The position numbers and the translations under genes were made by a program. Shown in pieces: positions 1 through 11,492 of a stretch of 64,000 nt of DNA. This DNA comes from Alnus glutinosa (lineage: Eukaryota > Streptophyta > Magnoliopsida > Fagales > Betulaceae): the NCBI RefSeq assembly GCF_958979055.1, contig NC_084896.1, forward strand, positions 2,480,001 through 2,544,000, in the 5' to 3' direction. Below the pieces are notes generated by a model. It ran no database searches. It was not told where the DNA came from and saw only the letters and a program-made list of their open reading frames with translations. How positions within the stretch are numbered: position 1 is the stretch's first letter; every line of letters starts with the position of its first letter.

Positions 1-457
1 TCGAGAGAGCTAGACGAGTGGGTTGTCGAGAAACCCGGTCGATCTGGGCAACGTCGGAGATCCGGTGCCGGTCTGTGAGAGAGCTGGGAGTCGATCTGGG
101 CGCCGATCGGTGGGCCGGTCTGCTGGGTTCGATAGAGAGAGCGACTTCGGCGTCATATCTGGGCGGCCGGTCTGTGCTGGGTTCGAGAGAGAGAGCGAGA
201 GCTGGGTGTCGAAACTACTGGTTTCGAGAGACTCCGAGGGAGAGCGAGCGGCGTCGGTGTTGGCAAGGGCGTCGGATTTCTAGTCGAAATGGGCGGAGAT
301 TTTTGTGGGAAAGAAAAAGGGGGGGAAATGGTTTTTGTTCTCGACGACCAGTGATTTTGGTTTCAAATTTTTTTTGAATAAATAAAATAAAATGGGACTG
401 CCACGTGGGAAAGGGGCTGATGAAAGACGGACAAAGGGCTCTTGTGTAGCATTTCTC
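1..457. other. GC-rich flank without recognised gene
   Basis: This stretch is much richer in GC than the AT-rich DNA that follows. It repeats short phrases such as GTCGATCTGGGC, GAGAGAGCTGGG and TGCTGGGTTCGA several times. Open frames run through it on the plus strand (18-377 and 23-283), but their arginine- and serine-rich translations match no family I recognise and look like by-products of the repeats. It ends where homology to the duplicated unit begins, so it is probably the edge of another repeat that truncates unit 1. No function is assigned. Confidence 0.4.
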
Positions 458-458
458 T

Positions 459-2881
459 ATTAGATATGTTACATTCCTTATAATAATGCAGTACAAACGA
501 TATAGATACATTTTATGGCTACATATCGATCTTTGGTTTTCTGATGAATTCAGATGAGCATTAGACAATTAGAACGATCTTCATATTCGAAGGAGAAAAC
601 CCACTTAATTTTATGTTTCAAATGGGATTTATTCGATAGAAAAATGTTAAGCCTTGAAAAATGAATGAGAAAAATATATATTTCATTTGAAATATATATA
701 ATGTCTATTTCATTTGAAATTGACAAGATCCTTGTCCACAACCTATGCCCTAGTGTCATTAAGCAAAAAGGCTCAATGTCCTCATTAAGTTTGAAACAAG
801 TATGCTTATAATAATGCATGCCAATGTGAATTTGTTTATCATATATATATATATGCACGTGTTGTGGTTACAGTCCTCTAGATGCAACCAAACTAAGATC
901 TAAAAAGATTAATCTCATATTTAATGGTAGTGGTTTTAAAATCATCCCCTTACACCCATTTTCATACTCCCTTATATCTTTTTAAAATCACCATTAGATT
1001 TAAATACAATAAGATCCATCTCAAATATAATGGTCATTATTTTAAAAGCAACCTAAGGGATGTGAAAATGCCGAAATCGGTGTGAAAATATGGAAATGTG
1101 CGTAGCATTACTCAAAAAGAAAATTCTCACAAACCAGTCTTTAAAATTGAGAAATGTCCTTTTAACATTTGAGAAGTACAAGCTTTTTTTTTTAATAATA
1201 TTAATAAAAAAGAAAAAAGGAAAAAAAGGAAAAGAAAAGGAAAGTCTACATACCTCCCTTAAATTACCACTCAATTGATAGTATTCCTTCGAAACTTTTA
1301 ATTAGAATAACGTCCCCTTCAAATCACCAAAAATTATCACAATCCCCCCAATAACGAAAAATTCTCTTAATAAAATAAACGTAAAAAATTCTAAAAAAAA
1401 TAAAACTATAAATTGAAAAAACCAATGGTTGGAATTTTTTTCTTTTTTTTAAAAAAATAGTATTTTTGAAAGGAAAAAAAATAAAAATAATTTTTTATTT
1501 TTTATTTTTAAAAATAGTTCTTCCTTTATAGGAGTATTTACTATTTTTGTCTTGTTGAAAAAAAAAAAAAAATTAGGGAAAACTTCATAAAACCTCTCCG
1601 AACTTCCACTTGTTTTTAACCAACCCCCCAAAGTTCAAAAACTCTAAATTTAAACTATTGAATATCTAAATTTTTGCAATGTCCCCCTTCCATTAGGGTT
1701 TGGTGTTAAATCAAACGGCAAAAAGGGTGAAATGACCTCTATACCCTTGAAACTTTTATAAAATTTCAAATTTACACTTAATTTCAATTTAAAAATTTTA
1801 AAAAGTTAAAAAATAAAATAAATGGTTAATTTAATTATCTTTTTTCTCATGAACTGCCAGCCGTTGTCAATATATTCTCATGAACTGACACTCTCACCAC
1901 CCAACAACAACAAACTACCATTTACTTAACTCTCTATTCATAAGAGTGGCAATGAGTCAATGTCGACCCTTGCAATTCTTTGCCATTTTCCCTTATTTGA
2001 ATAAATAAAAAAGGAAATAGGAAAAGATTTAGCAGGTAAATTTTGGTTAAATTTCACAATCAGCACTTGTTCAAGCAACCTAAAAACATCATAGTGAAAA
2101 TGCTATTTTGACAACGATTTTTAGGATAATTTTTTTTTTTTTTTTTAACAAAAAAAAAGTTTTAATAAAATATAAAATATTTAAAATTATGTCTATTTTT
2201 ATATCATATCATAGATCATTTTTTTTTAAAAGAAAACACTTTTGAACAAATTTAGTCAAACGAACCTAATGATTAAAGCAATTCAAAAAGTTGTTTGATA
2301 ATTTGCGGAGAGACCAAAACTAATTAACGAAGTCTGTAGAATCCAGTGGAGATAACGTGCATGTCGTGTTGAATATAGTCACCCCACCCTTCTCCCCCAC
2401 TACGAGAAAAAGCAAATCCTATGGAGAATTTCCGTTGGCAAATTGACTCCAAAACGGATTCAAATCATGCAACCAATCGACAGAGCCATTATATTGATCA
2501 GATATAAAGAAATGTGAAATAGAGATTAGAAATTCTAGAAGAATGAACAGGAAGTTTCTTTTGTTCCTTCTTGGCAATCGGAAAATAAAGAAATAGTTAA
2601 TTCTTACTCTTGAACTTTTAAATGCATTTTTTTTTTAATGTGGCAATTTAAATTGTCATTAATTATCTTGGATTTAAATTATATTAGGAAAAATATAATA
2701 ACTAAGTAATACTTGACAACAAATGAAATTTAAACATTTGAATCTTCTAGAAGAGAAATTAGGAAATTTAGGACAGGTTATTATGCATAATATCTTGCAA
2801 ATCACAATTTGTCAATAGTCTATTTTTTCCTTTCTCAGTCATTAAACATGTTGGCAACCAGCACATAAAAAAAAAAACCCA
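459..2881. other. AT-rich non-coding stretch of unit 1
   Basis: This stretch has many homopolymer A or T runs and an (AT)n run near 840-853. It also has a piece (about 1850-1960) resembling one arm of the MITE family annotated at 4468-4751, with the phrases CTCATGAACTGCCAG and CTCATGAACTGACACTCTC. No supported gene was found; the short open frames here are low complexity. Confidence 0.6.
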
Positions 2882-4110
2882 GTGGTATTTCTGCCTGGGG
2901 CGGTCGGCACTTTGGGTCCGTCGGGGTCTAATGATTACTTGGGCCCAACAGACAGTCCTACATCTGTCTCCTCCACTTCAGAAAAACTCGTCAATGAGTT
3001 ATTATACCGATATAACGGGTCATCTAGATGGTATTCGAACAGGTCAGCTGCGTTGAAGGTGTTCGAAATTAACATGTCGTTGGGGAGTTCCACAATATAG
3101 GCGTTGTCATTTATCTTCCTTGTCATTCAAAACGGTCCATACTTACAACTTTTCAACTTGCCGTAGGTTCATGTGGGGGAACGGCTCTTCCACAAATGTG
3201 CCACAACTAAATCGCCTTCTTGGAAAGTCTTCACTCGCTGCTTTTTATATGCCACTACCTTATACTTATTATTTGCTTGTTCTAAATTTAGGCGTACATC
3301 TTCTTGTATTTGTTGTACTCGTTCTGCCATATTCTTAGCTGCTAAGCTTAAAACTGGGAGCCTCGGGAGTGGAACCAAGTCCAAACCATGCTTAGGAGGT
3401 TTGGTGTGGACAACCTCGAATGGTGATTTGCCCATAGACATGTTGCTCATATAATTGAATGCAAACTCCACCTGGGGAAGATTAAGATCCCACCATTCAA
3501 CTTGTCTCCTAAGACACATCATAGCATGTTATCGAGGGTCCGGTTGGTCACTTTTGTCTAACTGTCGGTTTGCGGGTGGCATGTGCTATTGTACTAGAGT
3601 GACATGTCAAACCTCTACCACAAGGTTATCTAGAAGTGACTGAGGAACTTGATGTCTCGGTCCGAGTTGATGGACTTGGGCATACAAATCCTTTAAGTGT
3701 TCAAAGCTTATGATCTCGGACAGTAACGTCACGAGTAAAGCTGCTTGTCTACTCAAAGTGTCTGCCACGTTGTTCTATTGCCTCGAGTTGTGCTTGAGCA
3801 CAAAGGTACACTTTTGCGTAAAAGCTATCCACCGAGCGTGCATTTGGTTCAAGTGGCTTTGGGTATTGACAAATTTCAAAGCTTGATGGTCGCTATACAG
3901 AACAAACTCCCGTTGGATCAAATAATGTCCCCAATGCTTCAAACCCCAAATAACAACATAGGATTCTAGCTCATAAGTAGTCCACTTGTACCATGCTTCA
4001 TTCAATTTCTCACTGAAGAACTCAACGGGTTGTCCTTCTTGTGACAACATAGACCCTATTCCCATGATTGACACATCACAATCCATCCGACCACTCAAAA
4101 AATTTGGGTA
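2882..4110 (-). pseudogene. Ty3/gypsy pol fragment (RNase H and integrase C-terminus)
   Basis: On the minus strand, 4098-3775 encodes a gypsy-type RNase H segment with the phrases QEGQPVEFFSEKLN and YSDHQALKFVN. From 3522 to 3169 comes the integrase C-terminal part (VEFAFNYMSN, GKSPFEVVHTKPPKH) and then the end of pol (3126-2935, with GLSVGP and VELPNDMLISNTF). The integrase catalytic core between them is missing or unreadable, and frames are broken near 3540-3770. Order and orientation fit one old minus-strand element, probably chromovirus-like, with no LTRs recognised. The same fragment lies in unit 2 at 25958-27782 and 29036-29100, so its insertion predates the duplication. Confidence 0.8.
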
Positions 4111-4467
4111 GTCTAATCCTCCTTAATTATTCACAATTTCAACTATGGTTGACCCAGTCACTCCATCTACTATTTTGAAGGGGATTGACCCTCGTCAAAA
4201 TAGTTTTAAGGGTAGTCAATCAACCCCATCAACTATTTTGGAGTGATCAATCACCTATAAAATTATTTAGAAGTGGTCGGCCGCTCCATAGATAGTTAGT
4301 TCCACACTAGATAATGAAAGCGAAAGCCCAATAAACAAGAGCTTCTAGCCTTGTGGATGAGGTTTGGACACTAGACATTGAAGAGAATGGTCATGTCATG
4401 GGCCATCACAACTTCATATGTATGCTTGTCACATTGTATATGTGGTAGGATGCATTCAAAGGTTATT
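4111..4467. other. Non-coding spacer of unit 1
   Basis: This spacer holds short imperfect repeats around the phrases GACCCAGTCACTCCATC and GGAGTGATCAATCACC, and no coding signal. About 70 bases near 4170-4240 are absent from unit 2, which points to a small local duplication or deletion. Confidence 0.5.
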
Positions 4468-4751
4468 GGGGTAATTACATTTTCCTCCCATGAACTACCA
4501 AGCATTATCAATATGCCCCCATAAACTGGCACCCTCACCAGAAAAGAGTATTGAAGTACCAGAGCATCGGGTACCATATGTAACCCGTTGCAACCTGATA
4601 TACCAGAGCATCAGGTATATGGCCCGCGGACCACCCCAAATGCAACCCGATGCTTTGGTACTTCGATGCTCTTTTCTAGTGAGGGGTGTCAGTTCATAGA
4701 GACATATTAACAATTCCTGGTAGTTTATGAGGGAAAAAAGGTGATAACAAA
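4468..4751. mobile_element. Foldback MITE with 9-bp target duplication (unit 1)
   Basis: The two halves are inverted repeats. The left arm begins GGGGTAATTACATTTTCCTC and the right arm ends with the reverse of a closely related sequence. It is flanked by AAGGTTATT at 4459-4467 and 4752-4760. A 9-bp target duplication and long inverted arms are the pattern of Mutator-superfamily MITEs. It has no coding capacity. The same insertion is in unit 2 at 29391-29672 with the same target duplication, so it predates the unit duplication. Confidence 0.8.
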
Positions 4752-5254
4752 AAGGTTATTGGCTCCTATGAGATAAGGAAGGATTAAAGCCATTCAAAAT
4801 TGTTATTACCCATTTGTCCTCAAGCTAAATGTATGTATGACCCATTGCCAAAAATCTACATGCATAATGTCATAGATATGGGTTATTAGATATGTTCCAT
4901 TCCTTATAATAATGCAGTACAAACAATATAGATACATTTTATGGCTACATATCGATCATTGGTTTTCTGATGAATTCAGATGAGCATTAGACAATTAGAA
5001 CGATCTTCATATTCGAAGGAGAGAACCCACTTAATTTTATGTTTCAAATGGGATTTATTCGATAGAAAAATGTTAAGCCTTGAAAAATGAATGAGAAAAA
5101 TATATTTCATTTGAAATATATATAATGTCTATTTCATTTGAAATTGACAAGATCCTTGTCCACATCCTATGCTCGAGGGTCATTAAACAAAAAGGCTCAA
5201 TGTCCTCAATAAGTTTGAAACAAGTATGCTTAAAATAATGCATGCCAATGTGAA
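4752..5254. other. End of unit 1 and start of unit 2 up to the R1 insertion
   Basis: The sequence from about 4885 repeats that from 458. It breaks at 5254, where element R1 begins. The five bases GTGAA (5250-5254) recur at 23906-23910 after the R1 3' LTR and are the target site duplication. No gene was found. Confidence 0.75.
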
Positions 5255-5777
5255 TGTTGGGACAAATATTGACCTTCTCGGGCGTTGGGCCCAACCCGGG
5301 AAGTAGGCCCACTTTGGTCCACCCGACCAGGCCCAAATATCAAAAAGAGCATAATCTACCCGGGCCCATTGAGACCACTTGGGCCCAATCTGTCGCAACT
5401 GGCCTGAGTTGGCGACCCAAATGATAGTTGGTATCCGCATCTGCATGCATCTCGGCAGTACACGGAATCTAAGGGACACGATGCACGTCATGGAGTGCAT
5501 GCATCTCGGCAGCACCCGGAATCTAAGGGACACGATGAACGTCATGGAACCCAATGATGCCACCGAGGTATACGGAACCCGGAACATTCGTTCATCCGGA
5601 GCCACGTCTCCTCCAACCGCCTCGTGCACGAATCGTGAAGCTAATGAAACTGCTCCACAACCTCTATAAATACAAGAACCTCTTCAGATGCTAAGGTACA
5701 TGCTAATCAGTCTCTTTGGCATTATTCTGCACATTTATTCTCAGAACCATACACTTACTTAAGCATCGGAGCGGGGT
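5255..5777 (+). repeat. R1 5' LTR, truncated by R2
   Basis: It matches the first 523 or so bases of the R1 3' LTR (23275-23905) at roughly 98-99 percent, with about seven differences seen by eye. A TATAAATA box lies at 5665-5672. An internal direct repeat of about 55 bp starts with GCATGCATCTCGGCAG. The last 108 bases or so of the LTR and the primer binding site are missing because R2 inserted at GCGGGGT; TGT at the junction is shared by both elements, so the edge is uncertain by 2-3 bases. Confidence 0.85.
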
Positions 5778-6412
5778 TGTTGGGAAATAATCCCGATCCT
5801 GCCCAATGGGCCAGAATTACAGCCCATCAGAATCATTCTCGGCTAACTTCCGAGAATGCGTACTTAAAGTTGATAATTTACCGGTGCCACGTTAATTTCA
5901 ATGACGGTAAATTACCGACCTCGTACCAACCAGGGAAGAAAACCCACTACCTACACGATCGCTACTACTTAGGAAGGCGTCCCCACGATCTAAGAGCAGT
6001 TGAGGACCGACTTGGCCACGATCGTGAGGGCGGTTGAGAACTGATTCCAGAAGTGGTCATGAAGCACTACTCTCCACGATCTCCAGACGGTTGAAGACCA
6101 ACCTGGCCACGATCGTAAAGCGTGTGCCTTAATCCCACAATTTGAGCGGTTGACAAGTGCTCCAAACCTGACACGTGATCCAATGAAAGAACCAGATCGC
6201 TCGCAACATGACATGTATAAATACCTCACTACTGAACAGGTAATTTAGATTGCTCATTGTGATACAAGGGTGATATACACTTAAGATAAAAACTGACAAA
6301 GGCATCGGAGTGGGATTGTCGGATTCCCCCCGACGTAGTTTGTCTTATTTGCAGGATAACGAAGATAGGCTCTTCTGGTTCGTCAACTACCATATCAGAA
6401 ACTGTTCTAACA
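5778..6412 (+). repeat. R2 5' LTR (635 bp)
   Basis: It begins TGTTGGGAAATAATCCCG and ends CTGTTCTAACA, followed at once by a primer binding site. A TATAAATA box is at 6216-6223. The same sequence recurs in inverted orientation at 17446-18014 with a few percent difference, which identifies it as an LTR. It lies inside the R1 5' LTR, so R2 is the younger insertion. Confidence 0.85.
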
Positions 6413-6415
6413 GTT

Positions 6416-6433
6416 TGGCGCCGTCTGTGGGAA
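6416..6433 (+). promoter_or_regulatory. R2 primer binding site
   Basis: TGGCGCCGTCTGTGGGAA starts three bases after the LTR end. From memory, its first nine bases are complementary to the 3' end of plant tRNA-Asp, and similar sites are common in plant gypsy elements. It would prime minus-strand DNA synthesis. Confidence 0.7.
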
Positions 6434-6484
6434 ACGACTAGTACGTTTGCGTCGTTTACTACGCAAAAACAAAAATTATCTGAA

Positions 6485-8752
6485 ATGGTACGAACAAGAG
6501 CCACGACCTCAGGAGCAAATAACCCTCGCCACGAGACGGGAGGTGGGTCTCACCAGAATGAAACTGAGATGGAGGCACGAATAGCCCAGATGTCTAGGGA
6601 CATGGAGGTCCTAACTCAAAAGAACCTTCGTCTGTTAAGGCGATTAGCGGACGAACGAATTCCTGAAGTGGCCGAGGGAAATGAAGAAGAAGAAAGCAAT
6701 ACCCACAATGAAGCGGACAGGGAGAGCAGAAGGATCACAGAAAGAACTCGACAAGAAGACCAACCTCGGCCAACTGAAGGAATCGCAAACCCCCCTCCTG
6801 GTGAAGGTATGGTGAATCATCAATATGAAGAAAGAAGACTTAACGAAGCCATCGCCACACTCGATGAGAAATATGAAGATAAGTATAACCGACTGCAACT
6901 CGAAATCCAGCAAAACCACAAAGGGAAGACTTCTCGGGTGGATAGCCTGTTGAACAGGTCTTCCCCATTTACCGAGGGCGTCATGGCAATTCAGCTCCCC
7001 GAGAAATTTAAAATTTCGGCCATTCAAGCTTATACCGGGATTGAAGATCCCACTGAGCATCTCGACAACTATAAGATGCATATGGATCTACATGGGACCC
7101 CTCAGGAGATGGCATGCCGAGCTTTTCCACTTACCCTGTCTGGTTCAGCTCGGGATTGGTTCCGAAAACTCCCGCCGAATTCCATCACATGTTTTGATGA
7201 TCTCGAGCGGAAATTCGTAACTCAATTCCTGGCTGGGTGCAAGAGGAAGAAGCCCTCTGGGCAACTGATGGCGATGCGCCAAAAGGAAGGCGAGTCTCTG
7301 AAAGACTATGTGGCCTGATTCAATCAAGCGAAGCTCACAGTTGATAGTCCAACTGAAGAAATGGTCTATGCTGCCCTATACCAGGGCTTACGGGTGGAAG
7401 GGCCCTTGATGTCGGAAATTGCTCTCAATCATCCTGAAAATTTGACCTACTTGACAGACGTGATTGAGAAATATGTAAACCAAGAGGAAACCCTCTCAGC
7501 GCTAAGGGAATCCCAGAGGCAGAAGGTTGCGGAGTCGAACAACTCCGTAAAGAAGGAAAAAAAGAATCAGAAGGAAGAAAAGCGGACAGAAACCAAAGCA
7601 GCAAAGTATTACCAGTTCTCCATAGAGGAATGGACTCCCTTGAATGCTCCCATTAACGAGGTATTGATGGAAATCAAGAAGGATCCGCAATACGAGAGGC
7701 CTTTTCCCCTTCACAACAAGCAGATAAGGGAAGAAAACAGACACAAGTTCTGCGCGTACCATGATGCTCGGGGTCATGTTACCGAGGAATGCAGAAATCT
7801 CAGAATCCTGATCGAGAAGTTTATCAAAAACGGAAAATTACTCCGTTTTATAGCAGACAACAAGGGTCTGCCTCGACAGAATCAGAGGCCTCAAGAGCGT
7901 AGAGACCGAGAGCAAGGACGTAGAGAGCGTTCTCCTCAGAGACATAGAGAGCGTTCTCCTCAGAGACATAGAGGGCGTTCTCCTCAAAGACGTAATGAGG
8001 ATCACTGAGACAGAAGGGAGGAACCTCAGCGAGGCAGAAGCAGAAGCAGAGGCGCACAAGGTCATGAACCACGGAATGGGCCGGTCATCGCCGACATCCG
8101 AACTATATTCGGAGGTTTTGGCGAAGAAGGAGAAACAAGTGCGGATAGGAAGGCATACACTCGGTATCAGAAACATCAGGAGGTGATGGCTATAGAGAGA
8201 CCCCACAAATCCTATCGGAGGGAATCTATGGTGGTGGGGTTTTCAGATGAAGATTACGCGGGAGTTTCACTTCCACATACCGACGCGATCGTGGTCACGC
8301 TGCAGGTGGCTAACCACCGAATCCATTGAATGTTCATCGATAATGGGAGCTCGGCTGATATCCTATATTGGTCGGCCTTTCGAAACATGGAGATCAGTCC
8401 AGAAAAGGTGATCCCGGCTACCTGCCCTTTGGTAGCATTTGCTGGGGAACAGGTCTTGCCGATCGGGTCCATTAAACTCCCCGTGACTGCTGGGGATTAT
8501 CCGACCACAAAAACTATTATGGTTAAGTTTTTGTTGATCGATAAACCCTCGGCCTACAACGCAATCATTGGAAGAACAGCACTTAATGATCTGAAGGCGG
8601 TCACTTCCACTTCACATTTGAAGATCAAATTCCCAACCGAGAGAGGTGTTGGAGAAGTAAGGGGAGAACAAGGAGTGGCATGTCAGTGTTACAACATAAC
8701 ACTGAAAGGGACCCCTTCACAGAAGAGTTGTAGGGAGAAAGGCGAGCAATAG
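6485..8752 (+). pseudogene. R2 gag and protease, broken by nonsense codons
   Basis: One reading frame runs from the ATG at 6485, with stops only at 7316 (TGA), 8006 (TGA), 8327 (TGA) and 8750 (TAG). The first half is an acidic, charged N-terminus, then the retrotransposon gag domain (around 7000-7450, with GSARDWFRKLPPNSI and YVNQEETL). Next come a zinc-binding C-x2-H-x4-H-x4-C motif (FCAYHDARGHVTEEC) and an Arg/Ser-rich tail with RERSPQRH repeats. The protease follows at about 8230-8700, with DNGSSADILY where active enzymes have D-T-G. Gag packages the RNA and the protease would cut the polyprotein. The four stops are each one C-to-T change from CGA or CAG. R1's homologous gag (16261-17445) retains D-T-G. 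Confidence 0.85.
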
Positions 8753-9811
8753 CAATCACAGCAGGGGGAACCAACCGAGGAGATGAAAGAATTTGAAATA
8801 GGAGGTAACGGGAAAAAAGTTAGGGTCGGATCCCTGTTATCTCCGGAAGTCGAAGAATCCTTGGTAGCTTTCCTACGGAATAATACCGACGTGTTGGCCT
8901 GGTGCCATGACGATATGCCAGGAATTGATCCTTCGGTAATTTCGCATAGGCTAAATGTCGATCCTAATCATCGACCCGTTAAGCAAAAAAGAAGATGCTT
9001 TGCTCCAGAAAGAAACCAAGCCATACATGAGGAAGTGGAAAGGCTATTAAAAGCCGGTTTTATCCGAGAGGTGGACTACCCTCAGTGGTTGGCCAACGTT
9101 GTCTTGGTGAGAAAGTCGAGCGGAAAATGGAGAATGTGCGTGGACTTCACCGATCTCAACAAGGCATGCCCAAAAGATAGTTTCCCTCTCCCCCGGATAG
9201 ATGTCCTAATCGACTCCACCTCGGGGCATGAGCTCCTAAGCTTTATGGATGCCTTCTCGGGGTATAATCAGATACACATGAGCGAACTCGATCAAGAAAA
9301 AACCTCTTTCATCACTGACCGGGGGTTGTATTGCTATAATATGATGCCATTCGGCTTGAAGAATGCCGGTGCAACCTATCAACGGCTAGTCAACAGAATG
9401 TTCCGTGACCAAATCGGAAGGAATGTAGAAGTATATGTGGATGACATGTTGGTGAAAAGCCGAAAAGCGACCAACCATCTGACCGATCTCGAAGAAACCT
9501 TTGACACATTAATGAGATATCAAATGAAGTTAAACCCGGCGAAATGTGCTTTCGGCGTCTCATCCGGAAAGTTTCTGGGATTCATGGTCTCGAGTAGAGG
9601 AATCGAGGCAAACCCTGAAAAAGTCCGAGCTGTACTTGAAATGCAAGCTCCTCGTACAACAAAGCAACTGCAGCAATTGACCGGGAGAATTGCAGCCCTA
9701 AACCGGTTCATTTCTCGGTCAACAGATAAATGCTTACCCTTTTTCAAGATACTCCGGAAGGCGTTTGTTTGGAACGACGAGTGCAAAGTGGCTTTCGGTC
9801 ATTTGAAAGAA
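8476..9811 (+). repeat. Direct duplication, left copy (protease to RT)
   Basis: This 1336-bp stretch recurs at 11492-12827 without an indel. Only two substitutions were seen (near 8749 and 8762). The shared TAG stop near 8750 shows that the copy was made after that mutation. The two copies flank a 20-base filler and an inverted solo LTR. Confidence 0.9.
8783..9810 (+). pseudogene. R2 reverse transcriptase, left copy, truncated
   Basis: The same frame as gag-protease continues. It encodes a gypsy reverse transcriptase with VDFTDLNKACPKDSFPLPRID, the palm strand LLSFMDAFSGYNQI, FGLKNAGATYQRLVN and the catalytic YVDD (9434-9445), up to GHLKE. There the frame runs into unrelated filler and an inverted LTR and ends at 9946. 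RNase H and integrase are absent from this copy, so it is a partial duplicate of the RT in 11799-15002 and presumably non-functional. Confidence 0.88.
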
Positions 9812-9830
9812 GGGAGGAGAATCAAAAACT

Positions 9831-11492
9831 TGATGTGTCTTAAATTATACTCGCAAGTGCACGAATCGTTATGCAATATAGCGTATTGCAAGTGCGAGGT
9901 CGATCCCACAGAGAAATGGTCAAATATTAGTGTCTTGCTTAATTAACCTTGTTTTAACCTAGTTCCAAAGGTTTGATGCTTGATTCAAGAACAATAGACT
10001 AATAAAAAGAAGTGTAAAGAAATATGCAAATTTAAAAGGAACTAAGGTTAAAGAATCCACCAAACCAAATCCTACAACTCACACTCTTGGTTTCCACTTG
10101 AACATCCAAAGAACATTAAGCTTAGGGTGTTATTCAAGTCTCTTAACCATAACCCCAAGAACCATTAAATGAATCCAACACATTGACAAATCACAAAGAG
10201 TACCAATTGAAATCCAAACATCCAATGTATCATTCAATCACAATGGATATCTTCATTCAAACCGATAAAACAATGTATTAGTCGGTTGAAACACATAAAA
10301 TGTCCTTTATCCACCAAAAATCCAATTCATTCCAAAAGATAAAGCTTTAAATGAATGGAACTTGAACAACTAACATGATATATCATTAAATGAGCAAGTG
10401 GTACACCAAGATTGTGAGTGTCATCAATGGAAAGGTTTCATCCTCAACCCTAGTTGAGGTTACTAGCCTTCCATGACTAAGAACACCACAAGAACATGAT
10501 GAACAACCATGGAAATAAAAGAAAAAGCTTTACAAAGAGAAAGTATATGAAAATAAACTACTGATTTAAACTACAAGAAGCACGAAATTAAACTTCCACA
10601 GAATTGCTACTCTATTCTCTACAACAATCTACCACACTCTATTTTTCTCCACTCTCTATTCTCCTCCCTTCTCTATGGCATGGTGCTGCCTTTTATATAG
10701 AAATAGCATGCTGCAGGTTGCTGTCTTGGAGAGGAGTTGCTGCCTTCACGTGCTGTCCAGCAGCTTGGACAGTATGGAGATGCTGTCCAGCACATAGAGA
10801 AAGTGAAGTTGCTGCTTGGGGAGAAGAGTTGCTGCTGTCCATGCTGTCAAGTGCTTGAGTTGCTGCTGTCCATGCTGTCAAGTGATTGAGTTGCTGCTGT
10901 CCAGCACATAGAGAAAGTGAAGATGTTGCTGTCCAGCCCTTAGAGAAAGTGAAGATGTTGCTGTCCAGCCCTTAGAGAAAGTGAAGATGTTGCTGTCCAG
11001 CCCTTGAAAATCACATGTGCTGTCTGGTGGAGATGATGAGCTGCTGTCCCTTGAGTGGAAAAGTTGCTGCCCAGCTTTGTTCTTCACGTGTTGTACAGCA
11101 GATTTGGGAGACAAGGAGCAAAGAAATTAAGAGAGATGGTTCCGGATTTTCGGGATGATCCAACGACTAAAATTAAAACAGCCATATCTTTTTCTATACA
11201 TCTCCAAACTGGCTGAAACTTGTTGCGTTGGAAAGCTGACATCTTGAACTTCAATTTAGACCTAAGAAACTCTCAAAACGGATACCGTTTGGTCCTGTTA
11301 TGATAAGTCTAAATCTAGTAGTCTGCTGCATCCGAATTTCCTTGTATTTTGCTTGAATTATATCATTTCTCTCTTATTGTCCTACAAAACATAAAAACAC
11401 TAAAACTAACCAAAACATTAGAAGATAACAAGGCTAAAGGTCTAACTAGTGCAAATCAAGGGGTCCAAATACACAATATTTGGTACTCATCA
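9831..11492 (-). mobile_element. Inverted solo LTR (family L3) inside R2
   Basis: Read on the minus strand, it starts TGATGAGTACCAAATATTG and ends AAGACACATCA. The same family occurs as a clean solo LTR at 27783-29030 (TGATGAGTGCC to ACACATCA). On the minus strand a TATATAAAAG box lies near 10690-10700. No internal retrotransposon genes are present. This copy is about 400 bp longer than the other because of GC-richer minisatellite repeats at about 10740-11090. It lacks a clean 5-bp target duplication: AAACT is on the left, ACTCC or CTCCC on the right. Confidence 0.75.
10740..11090. repeat. Minisatellite in the solo LTR
   Basis: Units of about 37-38 bp repeat the phrases TTGCTGTCCAGCCCTTAG and AGAGAAAGTGAAGATG, with shorter TTGCTGCTGTCCATGCTG variants. 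It accounts for most of the length difference from the other L3 LTR and makes GC content locally higher. Confidence 0.75.

Larger units (their letters stand above)
458..4884. repeat. Duplicated 4.4-kb unit, copy 1
   Basis: The run starting ATTAGATATGTTACATTCC at about 458 recurs at about 4885 and again at about 29806. The sequence downstream of each start is collinear: the segment to 840, the AT-rich stretch 890-2880, the gypsy fragment 2882-4110 and the MITE 4468-4751 are all found again in copy 2 at high identity with small indels. Copy 1 has lost about 150 bp near 3670 relative to copy 2, and holds about 70 extra bases near 4180. It carries an undisturbed version (826-830) of the site where element R1 inserted in copy 2. 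Apart from the gypsy fragment and MITE it appears non-coding, with long A/T runs. Confidence 0.8.

Noticed and set aside
6644..7081. Minus-strand frame of 145 codons opposite gag
   Set aside because: It lies entirely opposite the gag frame, has no domain, and follows the codon bias of the other strand.
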